Source: Allolobophora icterica (lineage: Eukaryota; Annelida; Clitellata; Crassiclitellata; Lumbricidae). From it: a DNA stretch of 64,000 bases. The notes under the pieces are model-generated. The model was not told where the DNA came from. It ran no database searches and worked only from the letters and a program-made list of their open reading frames with translations. Location of the stretch: the NCBI GenBank assembly GCA_963556255.1, contig OY744615.1, positions 45,306,820 to 45,370,819 of the forward strand, written 5' to 3'. Each line of letters starts with the position of its first letter. Position 1 is the first letter of the stretch. Below, piece after piece: positions 11,256 to 42,755 of the stretch. The position numbers were made by a program, and so were the translations under genes.

Positions 11256-11471
11256 GGAAAATTTAAATTAGATTGAAATGAATAGGCCTGTTTAATTTAA
11301 TTGAGCTGGTCAGCCTGACGCAAACTAGGTGGCGCTGGGAAATATCGTCCAATAACATTACGTCACACAGCAAAACGCTAACTGTACTAACAGAATACCT
11401 TGTTAACATCCCCGCTTCCGTTGGCAATCATATAGAAACCCCTGCAGGAGGATGGACACTGGACAGCCGAG

Positions 11472-11590
11472 CTTAGTAGTTTCAGTTTAACGACACTGTG
11501 TGATAACAAGATCATTAGCGTCGCCCTCCTCCTTTATCAAGGCTTGGGACTGGCACTGCCAGAGTACGATAAGTGGCGGAGTTCGGACAG
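11472..11590 (-). repeat. Non-LTR retrotransposon 3'-tail repeat, copy 2
   Basis: Shows TTTAACGACACTGTGTGATA, then GCGTCGCCCTCCTCCTTTAT and GGCTTGGGACTGGCACTGCC, as in the copies at 1405 and 38730. Confidence 0.75.
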
Positions 11591-12313
11591 CTGAACGACT
11601 CCGGATAATCCACTTCAGTGGCCGATCCAAAACCCGGACTTTGCTTGACTTCGATGTGCTCGCTACCGACGTCTCCATTGGGTCATGTCGGACAAAGCTC
11701 CACCGTAAGCAATTTTTCTGCCAAGTCTGAAAACTCGAGACTCAAGGGCACTGAATAGGGCCTACATGCAGTCGCGTGTACCTCTCCTTTGTCACAGATT
11801 CTTAAATCAGCGCATTCACGAGAATATATTCGAGTTAGCAACTCAACTGCGTTGGATCTTTTGTCAACTTCTAACCATTAAAGCTGACAATAATTCACCT
11901 CTGTAGTCTACAAACCGAGAACGTGAATAAGTTGACAACTTAATGTGGTGTGAGAGCGAATTTTATGTCCTACATTCGAACCGCTGTACACAAAAACGTC
12001 CACAACTCTATTTATAGATACATTTACATAATATAGGGCCTACACACACACGCACGAAAACCGATGTCGTGTCTATCGTTCCTTGTCTGACTAGACATAA
12101 TAATTATTTAAATCTTACACGAGTTTTTAGATAGAAACTCGTGAATTTTTCTCCGAAAGTCTTTCCGTGACCGGCGTCACGTAGCCTACACGACGCATCA
12201 AAATGGCGACGAGCATGCGCACAAAGCAGATACGATCGTCGCTTTAAGCACGACGCTGGAGCTGGAGCTGGAAAAAATGACGAAATCTGACGGTTGACGC
12301 TGTCGAACACTTT

Positions 12314-31947
<19,634 letters not shown>

Positions 31948-31949
31948 AT

Positions 31950-32070
31950 TGCAGTCGACGATGCTCTAGATTGGCTGCTGCTGCTGCTGGTGGGGACGAT
32001 GACGCGGTTGATGAGGATGAGGATGCTGACGACCCTTCCAGCTTCTGACTCGGACTTGCGCCTCAACTGG
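31950..32070 (-). promoter_or_regulatory. In-frame upstream ORF in the neurotrophin 5' leader
   Basis: An ATG at about 32078 opens a 38-codon reading frame (MLRPVEAQ...QQQQQPI) that ends at TAG 18 nt before the neurotrophin ATG, in the same frame. If transcribed, it could act as an upstream ORF. The transcription start is unknown. Confidence 0.35.
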
Positions 32071-32977
32071 GCGAAGCATGGCAACACAAAGAGACCGACC
32101 AACGTTAGATCTTTGCCCTCCGCCGCCGCTCTACATCAAAATACGTTTCCGTGTATAGCGGAGTATCTCTGCCCCAGTGTATCTATATGTCCGTGTAACT
32201 CTGTGCCAGTGTATCTATGCGTTCGTGTATCTATGTGCCTCTGTGTCGGTATATCTCTGCTCCTATATCCCTGTGTATAATCCTTATCTGCTTTTCGACG
32301 ACTGTGCGTTTAATAACTTTTACACAGACCGAATATTTCTATTTCCAGGCGAACAACTGACAGTTGGACGTCACGTGCAACTCACCGACCACTTGTTAAT
32401 ATCTCGCGCCGTCAATGCCTCGGTAGCGACCTCTTGACCCAGACGGAAGCTTTATGACTGTCGTGACATCGCGCCAATAGTCCGTGGCTTCCGCAACTCT
32501 GTGGTACGCCGTAGTCAGACTTCAAGGACGCGAAGAAGCACCTCAGTTTCGTCTGCATGCAACACCTCTATAACAGTCATCGCAAACCCGTCCACGGGGT
32601 CGAAACTTCGAAAGACGAGGGCAGGTATAGTCCGTGCAACCCTCGCCGTTACTGTAACTACCCTGAACTTTCTTGCTTGTCGGCAAATTGATTCAACGGA
32701 TTATATCGAGCTGTTCTTTAAGAAGATAAGTTTCTGACTAATCGACTTATTCTGCAAAAAGTCGAGGACCCTAAGAGCGAAGTGGTCTAAAAGACAGAGC
32801 TACGAGATATACCCCTTTAGTCGGTTACGACCATACAACTCTCAGAACTCTTTCGCTCTCTCCCGAAGTCTCTCTGTGTCTCTGTCTCGCCTCAGTTATT
32901 TAAGCGAATGACAGGCAGCGACTATTTATATTGGAGACCACATTACACGCTTCATACAAAGTCTATACAAGGCCGTA

Positions 32978-33075
32978 TATATATGTATATATATATATAT
33001 ATATCACAGATAGAGATGTCATAGCTATGTATTTATTCACATTACAGGCATCCGCGTAATACATCATGCATTATT

Positions 33076-33120
<45 letters not shown>

Positions 33121-33220
33121 GATAGGTTAGAATTATAGACATTTCAGAATCTATGAATGCACATGCATATGTATGAATAATATTTTATATATACATTATA
33201 TATATATATATATATATACG
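32978..33220. repeat. Three (AT)n runs
   Basis: Runs at about 32978-33004, 33077-33117 and 33188-33219, followed by TG-rich sequence to 33450. Confidence 0.95.
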
Positions 33221-33709
33221 TTTATACATAAACGTTAATAGATATGTGTTATAAATGTAAGCTTGTATGCCTGAACATTGTGTGTATACGCGTGCGAGTG
33301 AGTGTGTATGTTTGCCTTTGTGTGTTTGTGCGATTGTGTGTGCGTGAGTGTGTCTCTGTGTGTGTGTGTGTCTCTGTGTGTCTGTGTGTGTAGACGTGTA
33401 TGCGTGTGTATAGAAAATATGAATGCTATGGATGTTTGTGTGTGTATTGTGTACACACATATAATGACTTGAATGCTATTTCAATCCGTTGAATTCGTCT
33501 AAATGTGTAGACACCTCTCTCTCTTCGTTCTCCTGTCTCGTGCAATAAATTTACACAGGGCCGTGGCATGAGCGGGGGAGGGAGAGAGGGGAATCATGCG
33601 GGTGGGTAGTCGACGGTGCGCAGCTTTGCGAAGCGTGTCAGTCGGTTGTTGGGACGTCATTCAAGTGTCGACGGGGATTCGCTTCACTGGCGAATGGGAG
33701 AACGCAGAA

Positions 33710-34080
33710 ACAGGCAGAGGAGGAGAAGGATATGGAGGAGGAGGAGGACAAGGAGGAGGACGAGGAGGACGGGGAGGACGAGAGGACAGAGGAGGAGAAG
33801 GAGGAGAGAAGAGGAGGAGGTAGCAGAAGGAGGAGAAGGAGGGGAGAGGAGAGGAAGGGATTTAGGAGAAGGAGAGCAGAGGAAGAGCGAGAAGGAAGAG
33901 AGGAGGAGGAGGAGGAGAGAAGAGAAGAGGAGAGGAGAATGAGGATCAGGTGGGAGGAGGACGAGCTGAGGAGGAGGACGAGAGGAGGATGTAGCAGGAG
34001 GAGAAGAAGGGGAGAGGAGAGAGAGGAGAAGGAGAGAAGCTGAGAGAAGGAAGAGAGGAGGAGAGAAGAGAAGAGGCGTA
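33710..34080. repeat. (GGA)n-rich purine tract
   Basis: About 370 bp of GGA/GAGGA units. Both strands give long open frames of E/R/G or S/P/L composition that are repeat artefacts. Confidence 0.93.
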
Positions 34081-34474
34081 GAAATATGGGCGAAAGACGA
34101 AAGAGCAGAGACGAAGGGGAAGAGGAGATAAGTAAGGTATAGCGAGGGAAGGTATGTGTCGCAAACGCTGTTCTTGCGTGTCGTCAATTTCCGTCGATTG
34201 TTCCTCCTGCTCCTAAAGAAACAGTCCGACAGGAAGAGACGCTCGACTGAGAGAACCCTGACCCGATTCAACTTCTCCACCACACTCCGTCAATGGTAGC
34301 GATAACAACGTTAACATAATCACAACCCATGGATCAGAGAAACCATGCAGCATACCGGAACAAGACTATGCTTCAGTGCGTGTCAGCTAGCCATCCAGAA
34401 TAAGCGGATCATGGCAAGACGGTCTACATGTCTAACTATATTTGCTAAACAGTGCACGGCTTGTTTGCAGTGCC

Positions 34475-34710
34475 GCCCTCTCTGTCTCTCTCTGTCTCTC
34501 TCTGTCTGGCTGTCTGCCTGTCTGTCTCCCTATCTCTTTCTCTCTCTTTCACAGACGCACGTAAACAGACAGGCACACAAACAGACAGACAAACAGACAG
34601 ACAGATAAACAGACAAACAGACAGACAGGCCAATAGACGGACAGACAAGCAGAAAGAAAAACAGACAGATAGACAAAGAGACAAGCAGACAGACAGGCAG
34701 ACAAAGGACG
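34475..34710. repeat. (TCTG)n then (ACAG)n microsatellites, facing
   Basis: CTGTCTGTC-rich sequence (34480-34550) is followed by ACAGACAG-rich sequence (34560-34710), so the two halves are partly inverted copies. Confidence 0.9.
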
Positions 34711-34949
34711 AATTTCTTAATAAAGTAAACTGCTGCTCTGTTGAAAATCCGACGAGTGACAGCGGACAAAAGCCAACTCTTGAAGACGGCAGACTTCGAA
34801 CGCGTGTCAGTGACAATGCCAGCCAACGATGCGTGACCGACCGGGACCCTATTCTCTTACGCACGCATCGACGCACGGACCGTAAGACACAGGCAGAGAC
34901 AAACGGACAGGCAGGTGGTCGAATAGACAGACGGATAGAAAAACTGCAA

Positions 34950-35300
34950 AGAAAGAGCTACAAAAATTATTTGGGGGTCAGAGGATTTGATCTGCGAAGA
35001 AAGGTTGAAAAGGTGTGGACTAACAACCTGGGAGAGAAGGAGCAGTGGAGATCTAATTGAAACCTGTAGGATTATCAGTGGAAAGGAAGCAGTGCAGTGG
35101 GAGATGTTCTTCGAATTAGCACCAGACTCGAGGACATAATTAGGTACAAATTGTTTAAGAAACTGACAGGAACATCAGAGCAGAAATTCTTCAAGAGATG
35201 ACTCCGCCACTGTTCGTACTCTGACAGTGCCAGTCCCGAGCCTGGATAAAGGAGGAGGGCGACGCTAATCATCTTGTTATGACACAGCGTCGTTAAACGT
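34950..35300 (+). pseudogene. Non-LTR reverse transcriptase C-terminus with its 3' tail
   Basis: Across frameshifts the plus strand reads FDLRRKVEKVWTNNLGEKE, an LIETCRIISGKEAVQW-like stretch, IIRYKLFKKLTGTSEQKFF and a stop. This is the typical end of CR1/Jockey-type RT ORFs. It continues into the tail block (about 35195-35300) found as separate copies at 1405, 11472, 14325 and 38730, which identifies that block as this family's 3' UTR. Confidence 0.7.
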
Positions 35301-35450
35301 TTCAGTGCAAGAGTTGTGGAATGGTTTGGGTACTCAGTACTGTCTCAGTGAACATTATCACAGCTTTTATGAGGAAGCTAGGAGGGATGGGCTATTAAGC
35401 AATACAGGTTAATTTGCAGATTACACGTCTTCTGAGACACTTAACACCCT

Positions 35451-35640
35451 TGTTATGTTATGTTATGTTATGTTATGTTATGTTATGTTATGTTATGTTA
35501 TGTTATGTTATGTTATGTTATGTTATGTTATGTTATGTTATGTGCTATGTTATGTTATGTTATGTTATGTTATGTTATGTGCTATGTTATGTTATGTTAT
35601 GTTATGTTATGTTATGTTATGTTATGTTATGTTATGTTAA
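35451..35640. repeat. (TTATG)n array
   Basis: About 37 pentamers with two TGCTATG interruptions. Confidence 0.97.
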
Positions 35641-36244
35641 CGCCATCAGTGCCAGCCTTAAGGGTGTGCGAACCGTGCGGTCGCAAAGGGCCCGCAACTT
35701 AGGTGGTCCGGAATGTCACAGAAAATTAACATGAACAAGTTACGTAATAAAAATATTATGGCTTCGATTAAGGCAGACAGAGGAAGAAAGAGGAAGAAAG
35801 AGGATAGGAGTACTTGACAATGACTGGCAAACTGTCTACGTTTATTAGGTAAAACCCAGACCCTTAAGCAGATGAATAAGTGACAGTCGGCGACAGATAC
35901 TCAGAAGAATTTGCCCTTTACGAAATGTTTGCTTAAAGTCTGAATATTCGAGCGTCTTTGTCAGCCTTCGAAGGTATTAAGAGCTGCGACAATCGTGAAG
36001 AAATTGGCAGTCATCTGTCATCATTATTATTATTTATTTATTTTTTAACCCGAGGTATATATGATCCCTCAGGTGTCAGATGCTAATTAAGCATATTGAT
36101 TCTGGAGTGGCCGCCCATGTCGATTATTTTTATTATTATTTTTTTTGCACCCGAGGTAGTTCTGTTCCCTCAGGCTATGAAATTATGTCCGAAGACTGTG
36201 CGGTGGGTGTCTGGAACAACTCACTCGACAAGATCTGGCTGCTG

Positions 36245-36266
36245 CTTATTATTATTATTATTATTA

Positions 36267-36361
<95 letters not shown>

Positions 36362-36362
36362 A
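36245..36362. repeat. (TTA)n array
   Basis: About 39 TTA units. A related pair of CACCCGAGGTA / CCCGAGGTATA blocks lies just upstream (36047, 36149). Confidence 0.97.
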
Positions 36363-36459
36363 CTATTATCATTATTACTATATACTGCTACTACCACCAC
36401 CACTATTATTACAAGCATTATTGTTACTATTATTACATATTTATTAAGCTGCACTTTCT

Positions 36460-36610
36460 AATGACCAAGCATCAATCGATGGCGCTGTGCAACTGTGAGT
36501 GAAGGACTTGCTCAAGGTCCCCTACACAGTAACAGTCTCAGAGGAGGAGGATCGAATTCCGCCTTACAAGGCGAGCGCTTTAACCATTCGGCTACTGTGT
36601 CAGACTGAGA
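36460..36610 (-). mobile_element. tRNA-derived SINE, copy 4
   Basis: Minus strand: GTAGCCGAATGGTTAAAGCG (A box), GGAATTCGATCCTCC (B box), then GACTGTTACTGTGTAGGGGA and GCGCCATCGATTGATGCTTG. It contains head, body and the tail junction in one copy. Confidence 0.8.
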
Positions 36611-37129
36611 AAGTCCGAAGACCCGGTGGATTGGAGAGAAGTCTCTGAAGTCGGACTGAAGATGGTTAGGTTGACTGACAGGTAGAGTTAAGTATTCTCT
36701 ATTCATGTCGTCAGCAACAAATAAAACCAGTACACTTCCTGTTGTGACCCCGAGCATCGCCCCAATCCCAGGACGGGGATATCTCCCCTATTCTAACCCA
36801 AAGCCCTAAGCCGAGGCCCGAGAGCAAGAAAATACGGTTCATTATTACTTTGACCCATAGCTGAAAGCTGTTCCTATATGGCTGACCTGTTGGCACAAAA
36901 GCCGGATTACGTATAGTGTAGCCTACAATCTCTCACACGCTTAAGCCAGTGATACATACATAAATGCATACATAAAAAGTAATTACATAGGCCCTTAGGC
37001 CCTACATTCATACGTACATAGGCTATATACACACATACATACATACATAAATAGTTAAATACATACCAACAAATTAATTACATGCTTGCATACATAGATA
37101 CATAGATACATAAACAGTAATTACATACA

Positions 37130-37299
37130 TTCATGCATACATACATACATACATACATACATACATACATACATACATACATACATACATACATACATAC
37201 ATACATACATACATACATAAATACATACATACATACATACATACATACATACATACATACATACATACATACATACATACATACATACATACATACATA
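37130..37299. repeat. (ATAC)n microsatellite
   Basis: About 170 bp of ATAC units with one AAATAC interruption. Confidence 0.97.
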
Positions 37300-37498
37300 C
37301 AGGGGCGGCGCTAGGCCTACACCAGGGCGAGCCAGGGCAAATGCCCTGGTAAAAAAGCCTCTGCCCTGGTCGTTGCCCTGCCAGAATTTTTGCCCTGCCT
37401 AGAATTTGTTTTGGGGCATAAATCGCCCTCTGCACTGGTTACTTGTACGACTGCCCTGGCTATGCCCTGGTGACAGAAAGTGTCTGGCGCCGCCACTG
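37300..37498. mobile_element. hAT-like MITE inserted at the edge of the (ATAC)n array
   Basis: Termini CAGGGGCGGCGC and, from the right, CAGTGGCGGCGCC. GCCCTGG recurs five or more times inside. The flanks CATACATA and CATATACA match only in part, which the microsatellite context obscures. Confidence 0.65.
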
Positions 37499-38184
37499 CA
37501 TATACATACACACATTATATGCACATTTATGTGTGTGTGTGTGTGTGTGTGTGTGCGTCTGTGTTGAGATGGGCCTACATTTGTATAATTGTATGGGAGA
37601 TTAGCTGCTCTTATTCCGTAGAACTGGCAACAAACAGTCTGCAAAGACGATTCAACGAAAGACATTCATCGCTACCAACCACAGAGGTCGCCCACCGTCA
37701 ATGGAACAGCGCTCAGCCCGAAGCAACGACTCAACGTTGCCATTTACGCTCCACAACTTATGCAATTGTCCAACGGATGATCGTATTTGCTACTCAAACC
37801 ACTTTCGCTCCATTATAACTCAGGCCAATTGACTCCCTATCAAAGCCGGCTGTCATCGGGTAAACAAACGCTTTCAACCCCAACCGGCTCTTATCCGCAC
37901 CCTCACCCTGCTCTCGCCCCTCTCCACTTGATGGCTCAACCCCGCTCGCAGTTACCCCGTCTACCTCCGACCCGAGACGTACGAGTCTCTGCACTAAGGT
38001 AGAAAATAAAAGCCAATACACTTGTTTACGCGTCTCTATAGGAACTCATCGGAGACACGAAGGCACAGGTGAGGACGTAACTTTGGTCTAAAAAGTGAGG
38101 GTTACCAAATTTCACGCTGTTTCCTCTTCGCTACTTTTAAATAATTATAACGGCGTCATTCGAGGTCCCCTTGTAGGCCTACGG

Positions 38185-38410
38185 ACCGTGTTAGAGCGAC
38201 CTATGGCCTTGACCCTGTTCATTTTTCCAATAAATTGATCGGGTGAGAGCCTTCACCACTCCTTTTGAATGGCTGCCCAAACCGGCCAGTTATGAGGTCC
38301 ACGTGTACGGACCGTGCTAGCCCGAGATTTAAATCTTTGAAATAAGCCACCCAAGGTATGCGAACCGGCTATAGCACGAATGCGACGTGCGCTCTTACCA
38401 ATGTAGCTAA
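38185..38410 (-). repeat. Interspersed repeat, GGTCCCCTTG/GTACGGACCG family, tRNA-like end
   Basis: Contains CATTTTTCCAATAAATTGAT, CCTTTTGAATGGCTGCC, GTACGGACCGTGCTAG and CCCGAGATTTAAATC. It is followed on the minus strand by TTAGCTACATTGGTAAGAGC and CCGGTTCGCATACC, which look like tRNA A and B boxes, so the family may be a SINE. Confidence 0.55.
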
Positions 38411-38724
38411 CCGGGCCAGACTTCTTTGAATCTGAAGAACCGTTTCTACGTATTTACCTGTCATAATATCTGTTATACCTCGGTCTCGATTGCTCCTCAA
38501 TCGGTGAGTAATGAGACGAAGGCCCTGTTAGCAAGGATGAAGCGACGTCCATGACGAGTGCTATAAACTGCATAGGGACAGAAGACCCTGACCTCCCCAG
38601 TTAAGGGCTCAAGGCCACAGTCTGGCGCAAGCCTTTGAAGACCAGCAACATGTTTCCTAAACTGTGTCCTACTTTGTGAATGATAGAAATCAGTCATCGA
38701 ATTTCTTCAGCGCTGGCGGAAGCT

Positions 38725-38850
38725 TTTTTTCATTGATGTTTAACGACGCTGTGTCATAACGTAGAAGATTAGCGTCGCCCTCCTTCTTTCTTCAGGCTTG
38801 AGACTGGCACTACCCGAGTACGGACGGTGGCGGGAAGATACTCAAGGTAT
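38725..38850 (-). repeat. Non-LTR retrotransposon 3'-tail repeat, copy 4
   Basis: TTTAACGACGCTGTGTCATA, GCGTCGCCCTCCTTCTTTC, GACTGGCACTACCCGAGTAC: the clearest match to the 35195-35300 block. Confidence 0.8.
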
Positions 38851-39389
38851 TAGGCTAAGCAGCATATTCACATACTTTTTGTCAAAAAAAACAAAACCCG
38901 ATGAGATAGATATGATCACGCTTGGTTATAGGCACTAACTACTTTAAAAGTAATTAATTAACTGCAGTTACGTTCTATACAACTTCTGATATAGTGTAAC
39001 TAGTTTAACTAGCAACTAGTTTTAAAAGCGGTTAGCTACTTTTTAATCTTTTTACACTATTTTTGATCATGTCGCAAGATGGGTGGGAGGTGCCGGATAA
39101 AAGTAATTTGCATTTCACTTTGTTCGGCTGCATCTTTATAATAATTAGAAACTTAAACTACACGTTATCACTTTAGACTTTAGAGATTCGCAATTTAGAC
39201 GGCAATTATATAACGGCAAATAGGCCTACAACCTAAAAAAGCAGCGTCGCGAACTGTAACAGAAATGATTTGAAGTTACTGAGGACAAATTGGTAAGTAG
39301 CCTATGCAACTGAAAAAGTCTGTGGCTGGTATAGCAGTTATAAAAAAAGTAATTGCATACAAAGCTCAATATATCGCTATCTTGACTGA

Positions 39390-39750
39390 ATGCGGTTGAG
39401 GCTTTGTAGCTTAGTGAGACTCTGTATCTTATTGGGACTTTGTAGCTCATTAAGACTTTGTAGCTAATTGAAACTTTGTAGCTTACTAAAACTTTGTAGC
39501 TTCTTGTGACTTTATAGCTTACTAAGACTTTGTATAGCTTCTTGTGACTTTGTAGCTTATTAAGACTTTGTAGTTTATTGGAACTTTGTAGCGAATTGAG
39601 ACTTTGCAGCTCATTGAGACTTTGTAGTTTACTGAGACTTTGTAGCTTACTAAGACTTTGCAGCTTCTTGTGACTTTGTAGCTTATTAAGATTTTGTAGT
39701 TTATTGAGGCCTTGCAGCTCATTGAGACTTTGTATCTTATTGGACGTTGT
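39390..39750. repeat. 18-bp minisatellite, about 18 diverged copies
   Basis: Unit ACTTTGTAGCTTATTGAG recurs through about 350 bp, giving periodic SYKVSINYKV-type translation that is an artefact. Confidence 0.92.
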
Positions 39751-40501
39751 AGTTTAGGCCCTAACAATTAGCTAGCTACGTTTTCAAAAAATTTGTTAAT
39801 TTCTTTCTAACTACCAACAAGCATTTTAATGGCTCGTTACTGACTACAATAGTTAATTACTGAGAGCGGTTACATTGCTCAACCAGAGGTGCACGGTGGA
39901 TCTCCAAAAGTTGTCACATGTCTTCCACTGAAAACTGAAAACACCTGCCCTTTCATAAACCCTATCCCGATTCCTCCTCTTCCTCTTACCTCTCTCTCTC
40001 ACCGTTGCAACTCTAAGCATCACCCACCTAAGCCGTCTGCCTGCCTGACCCCTTTGGATCATGACCTGTAATCAATTTCACCCCACATCGCCTATCGATT
40101 ATGATTTGACTAAGGGTCTGTGAATAAGCTGGTTCCCGCGACCTCGCTGTTTTGGGCGCTATGGAAATTTCGAGATTACACGATTATAACTACGAACTCT
40201 AAACCTAACCTACCTGGCGAATCTAAAACCGATTTTCTGGTTCCTCTGCATGCCTATAGCTCCCTGCCAAATGCCCATTCAGAGGTCCTAAGCTCTCAAT
40301 CTTCAGGCGCCTGAGAGACAGGTAACTCATCTATCTCTGTCTGCGTAGAAATTGATTTATTTCGCTGCCATCAAGAAACTGTTAATCATTTTACCAGCGA
40401 GAGCAACAGCCGACCCACATATCGGTTTTTTAAAGTCGCCCTATTTTCTAAGCGTCGACGGCTTTTTGTGACCGGGTTACTAGGCCGTCTATAGGCAGAG
40501 A

Positions 40502-40610
40502 ATGGGCGTCCGCAGGAATTTTTTAGGGGGCGCAAAATGTTTTTAGAAGGGGGCCAAACAAATTTGGGAGGACAAAATGGCGCTTTTGCATATAAACAAT
40601 TTGCATAGAA
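40502..40610. mobile_element. Partial copy of the CATGGGCGTCCG MITE
   Basis: Starts ATGGGCGTCCGCAGGAATTT as in 60430-60666, but no right terminus follows. Confidence 0.65.
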
Positions 40611-40758
40611 AAAAAATAAATATAGGCCTATAGATTCCTTTCCTTGGCGACGGGTCCACTCTTTTAGGTGAAAAATCTCACAGTTTTGAATGGCGGATCT
40701 CAGATCCGGCGGGATTGAACCACTGCGGGCCATACATGATACATACATCATGTACACA

Positions 40759-40942
40759 CATGGGCATCTGCAGGAATTTTTTTGGAGGGGGAGGAAATAT
40801 TATCTAGGGGGCAAAATTTTTCTACGGGGGAAAATGACGTTTCTGCATAGCTAGCCTATTTATGAACACAGAAAACGAGACAATTTATGTTCAAAATTCG
40901 GGGGGGGGGCGAATGCTCCCTTACCCCCTCCGGACGCCCATG
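40759..40942. mobile_element. MITE with CATGGGC termini, 184 bp
   Basis: Left terminus CATGGGCATCTGCAGGAATT; right terminus CTCCGGACGCCCATG. The flanks TGTACACA (40751-40758) and TGTACACG (40943-40950) differ by one base, indicating a 7-8-bp duplication of hAT type. Confidence 0.8.
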
Positions 40943-42140
40943 TGTACACGCATGACTACGCTTCCCTGACTGAGTTCGTGCTCTTATTACACAAACCCGT
41001 TGAAACAGATAACGTAAAGTACAATTCAATGTGTTTAATGGATTAAATTACTGAAATTTCAAAATCTTTTATTCGATCAATGTTCACAGCTGAAACCGGC
41101 CGATACTCTGAAAGCACGTGAAGCACTGAAATCCGTTTAAGACTGTGCCAGACATAACACACATAAAGTAGGCTATTCTCAAAACAAGACACATTTCCAT
41201 TCAAGTTGTAAACAATTAACAATAATTATGCCTAAAACTTAACTACTAATTAAAGTGTTTCCAGTGTTTCCGTTAGGAGCGAGCACAAAAAGAGGACCTA
41301 GGACCTTGGCCTACTTACGTCCGGACATAGAATTTTGCTGTAAATCAGCCAAAATTGTCAAATTTTGGACGGTTTTTTCGGAAGTAAAAAACTGCCGTCT
41401 GGGCGTTAACGGAAACCCTGGGTGTTTCATTGCTGCTAAGAATTCCGAAAGGCACAACAATCACTTGACATGTAGTCCACGCGCAATAGGCTACAATACG
41501 GTAGGCGGCCGTAGGCCCTACGTACAATACAATGCATTAGAAAGAAAAAAAGGTTATAGATTCCAACTCCAGTGTATGATAGTCCAGCACTTAGGGGCCA
41601 TCCATATAGTACGTAGGCATGGAGGGGAGGGCTGGGTTGGGTTAACCCAAATGCATGTGCTTGCGTATGGGGGGAGGGGTCTACTGATAATGTACATACG
41701 CATTGGAAACGGGGGTGGGGGTAAAACTTAAATTTTTTATATATTGGCCTTCAAATTGATTGGCCTTCAAGTGAGCCAGAGTTCAGTCTTTTCAGCTACT
41801 TATAAGGTACTACCAGGGGAAGTAGGACAGTTACCAGGTACTACCAGGGGAAGTAGGACTGTTGGAGAGGTGTCACTTGTATGCCACCTTAGGATCCTTA
41901 CCTCTGAACGCTATTACTAAACTATCACACAGCTCAACAGTGAGTCCAAGGATTACTCATCCTTCAATCTGGTCTGAAGTGCAGACAGCCACTGCCTGGA
42001 CCTGTCGTACTGACACATTCTGCAGCTGGTCTTGCGTTGGGGGGGGGGGTGCGTCAAGCGTACGTACGCAGGTGGGGTGGTGGAAAAAAGTACATGAGCG
42101 TACGCCGTACAGGGAGGGGTCCAATATTCGCGGATTATTG

Positions 42141-42755
42141 CGTACGGAGGCCTCACCTTGTGCTGTCAGCTCGTGGAGCTCTAGCGATCGTCCTGGTAAA
42201 CACACTCCATTGTTTCCTATTCGATGACAAGTCTCTTAATTCCGCCAAATTCATGCCAGTTACATCTTGTATCTCATCCATCCATCTCCTCCTTGGGTGG
42301 CCCTGTCTTCTCCTCCCCTCACCACACGCCAGCATCATTTCCTTCTCCAGACCATCAGATCGCATAACATGTCCAAAGAACCTTAGCTTCATTCTTGTCG
42401 CAGTTTGTTTTAACGACTCTTCATTCTCAACTCCAATCTCATCTCGTATTGATTCGTTCGTTCTTTTCTCAGTCCAAGATATTCTCAGCATCTTCCTCCA
42501 TATCCACATTTCACAAGCGTTAACCTTATTTTCCATGTTCTTTGTCATTGTCCACGTCTCGCAACCGTACAGTACCGTAGGAAAGATTAGAGCTCTCACG
42601 AGCCTTTTTTTGTTTCTATGCTCACATGTTTGTCTTTCCATATCTTTTCCAGTCCGGTCATTGCAGCTTTCCCTATAGCAACCCTTCGTTTTATTTCTGG
42701 ATCACACTTTCCCTCCTTTCCAACCAGTGATCCTAGGAATGTGAAGCTTTCTACC
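42141..42755 (-). pseudogene. RTE-like non-LTR retrotransposon, C-terminal part
   Basis: Reads SFTFLGSLVGKEGKCDPEIK, then after a one-base slip in a run of seven T: RLVRALIFPTVLYGCETWT, WRKMLRISWTEKRTN, TRMKLRFFGHVMRSD, RRRQGHPRRRWMDEIQD and a stop near 42153. This is the thumb/C-terminal region of the element whose RT core lies at 45086-45400, separated from it by the hAT insertion. Confidence 0.88.

Larger units (their letters stand above)
9883..12313. other. Intergenic region downstream of the neurotrophin gene
   Basis: No coding exon is seen. It holds the (CCGT)n and (CAGT)n arrays, a retrotransposon 3'-end fragment (10700-10760), a tRNA-like element (11195-11255, minus) and a copy of the retrotransposon 3'-tail family (11472-11590). 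The neurotrophin 3' UTR and poly(A) site must lie at its right end; I could not fix the position. Confidence 0.5.
32100..42140. other. Intergenic region between neurotrophin and the RTE/hAT nest
   Basis: No host exon was recognised in about 10 kb. The region holds AT microsatellites, a GGA-rich tract, a reverse-transcriptase fragment, long microsatellites, a SINE and MITEs, all listed separately. Open frames here coincide with low-complexity repeats or lack any family motif. Confidence 0.5.

Noticed and set aside
33684..34283. 199-residue minus frame rich in Ser, Leu and Pro
   Set aside because: It follows the GGA-rich tract and has no motif; the first 60 residues look unremarkable too.
36080..36502. 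140-residue frame with poly-Ile
   Set aside because: Caused by the (TTA)n array.
38338..38410. tRNA gene on the minus strand
   Set aside because: A- and B-box-like segments are present, but the acceptor and T stems do not pair, and the sequence joins an interspersed repeat; read as a SINE head.
41255..41731. 158-residue plus frame
   Set aside because: No recognisable domain, and the second half overlaps a G-rich repeat with TACGTACGCA motifs at both sides.
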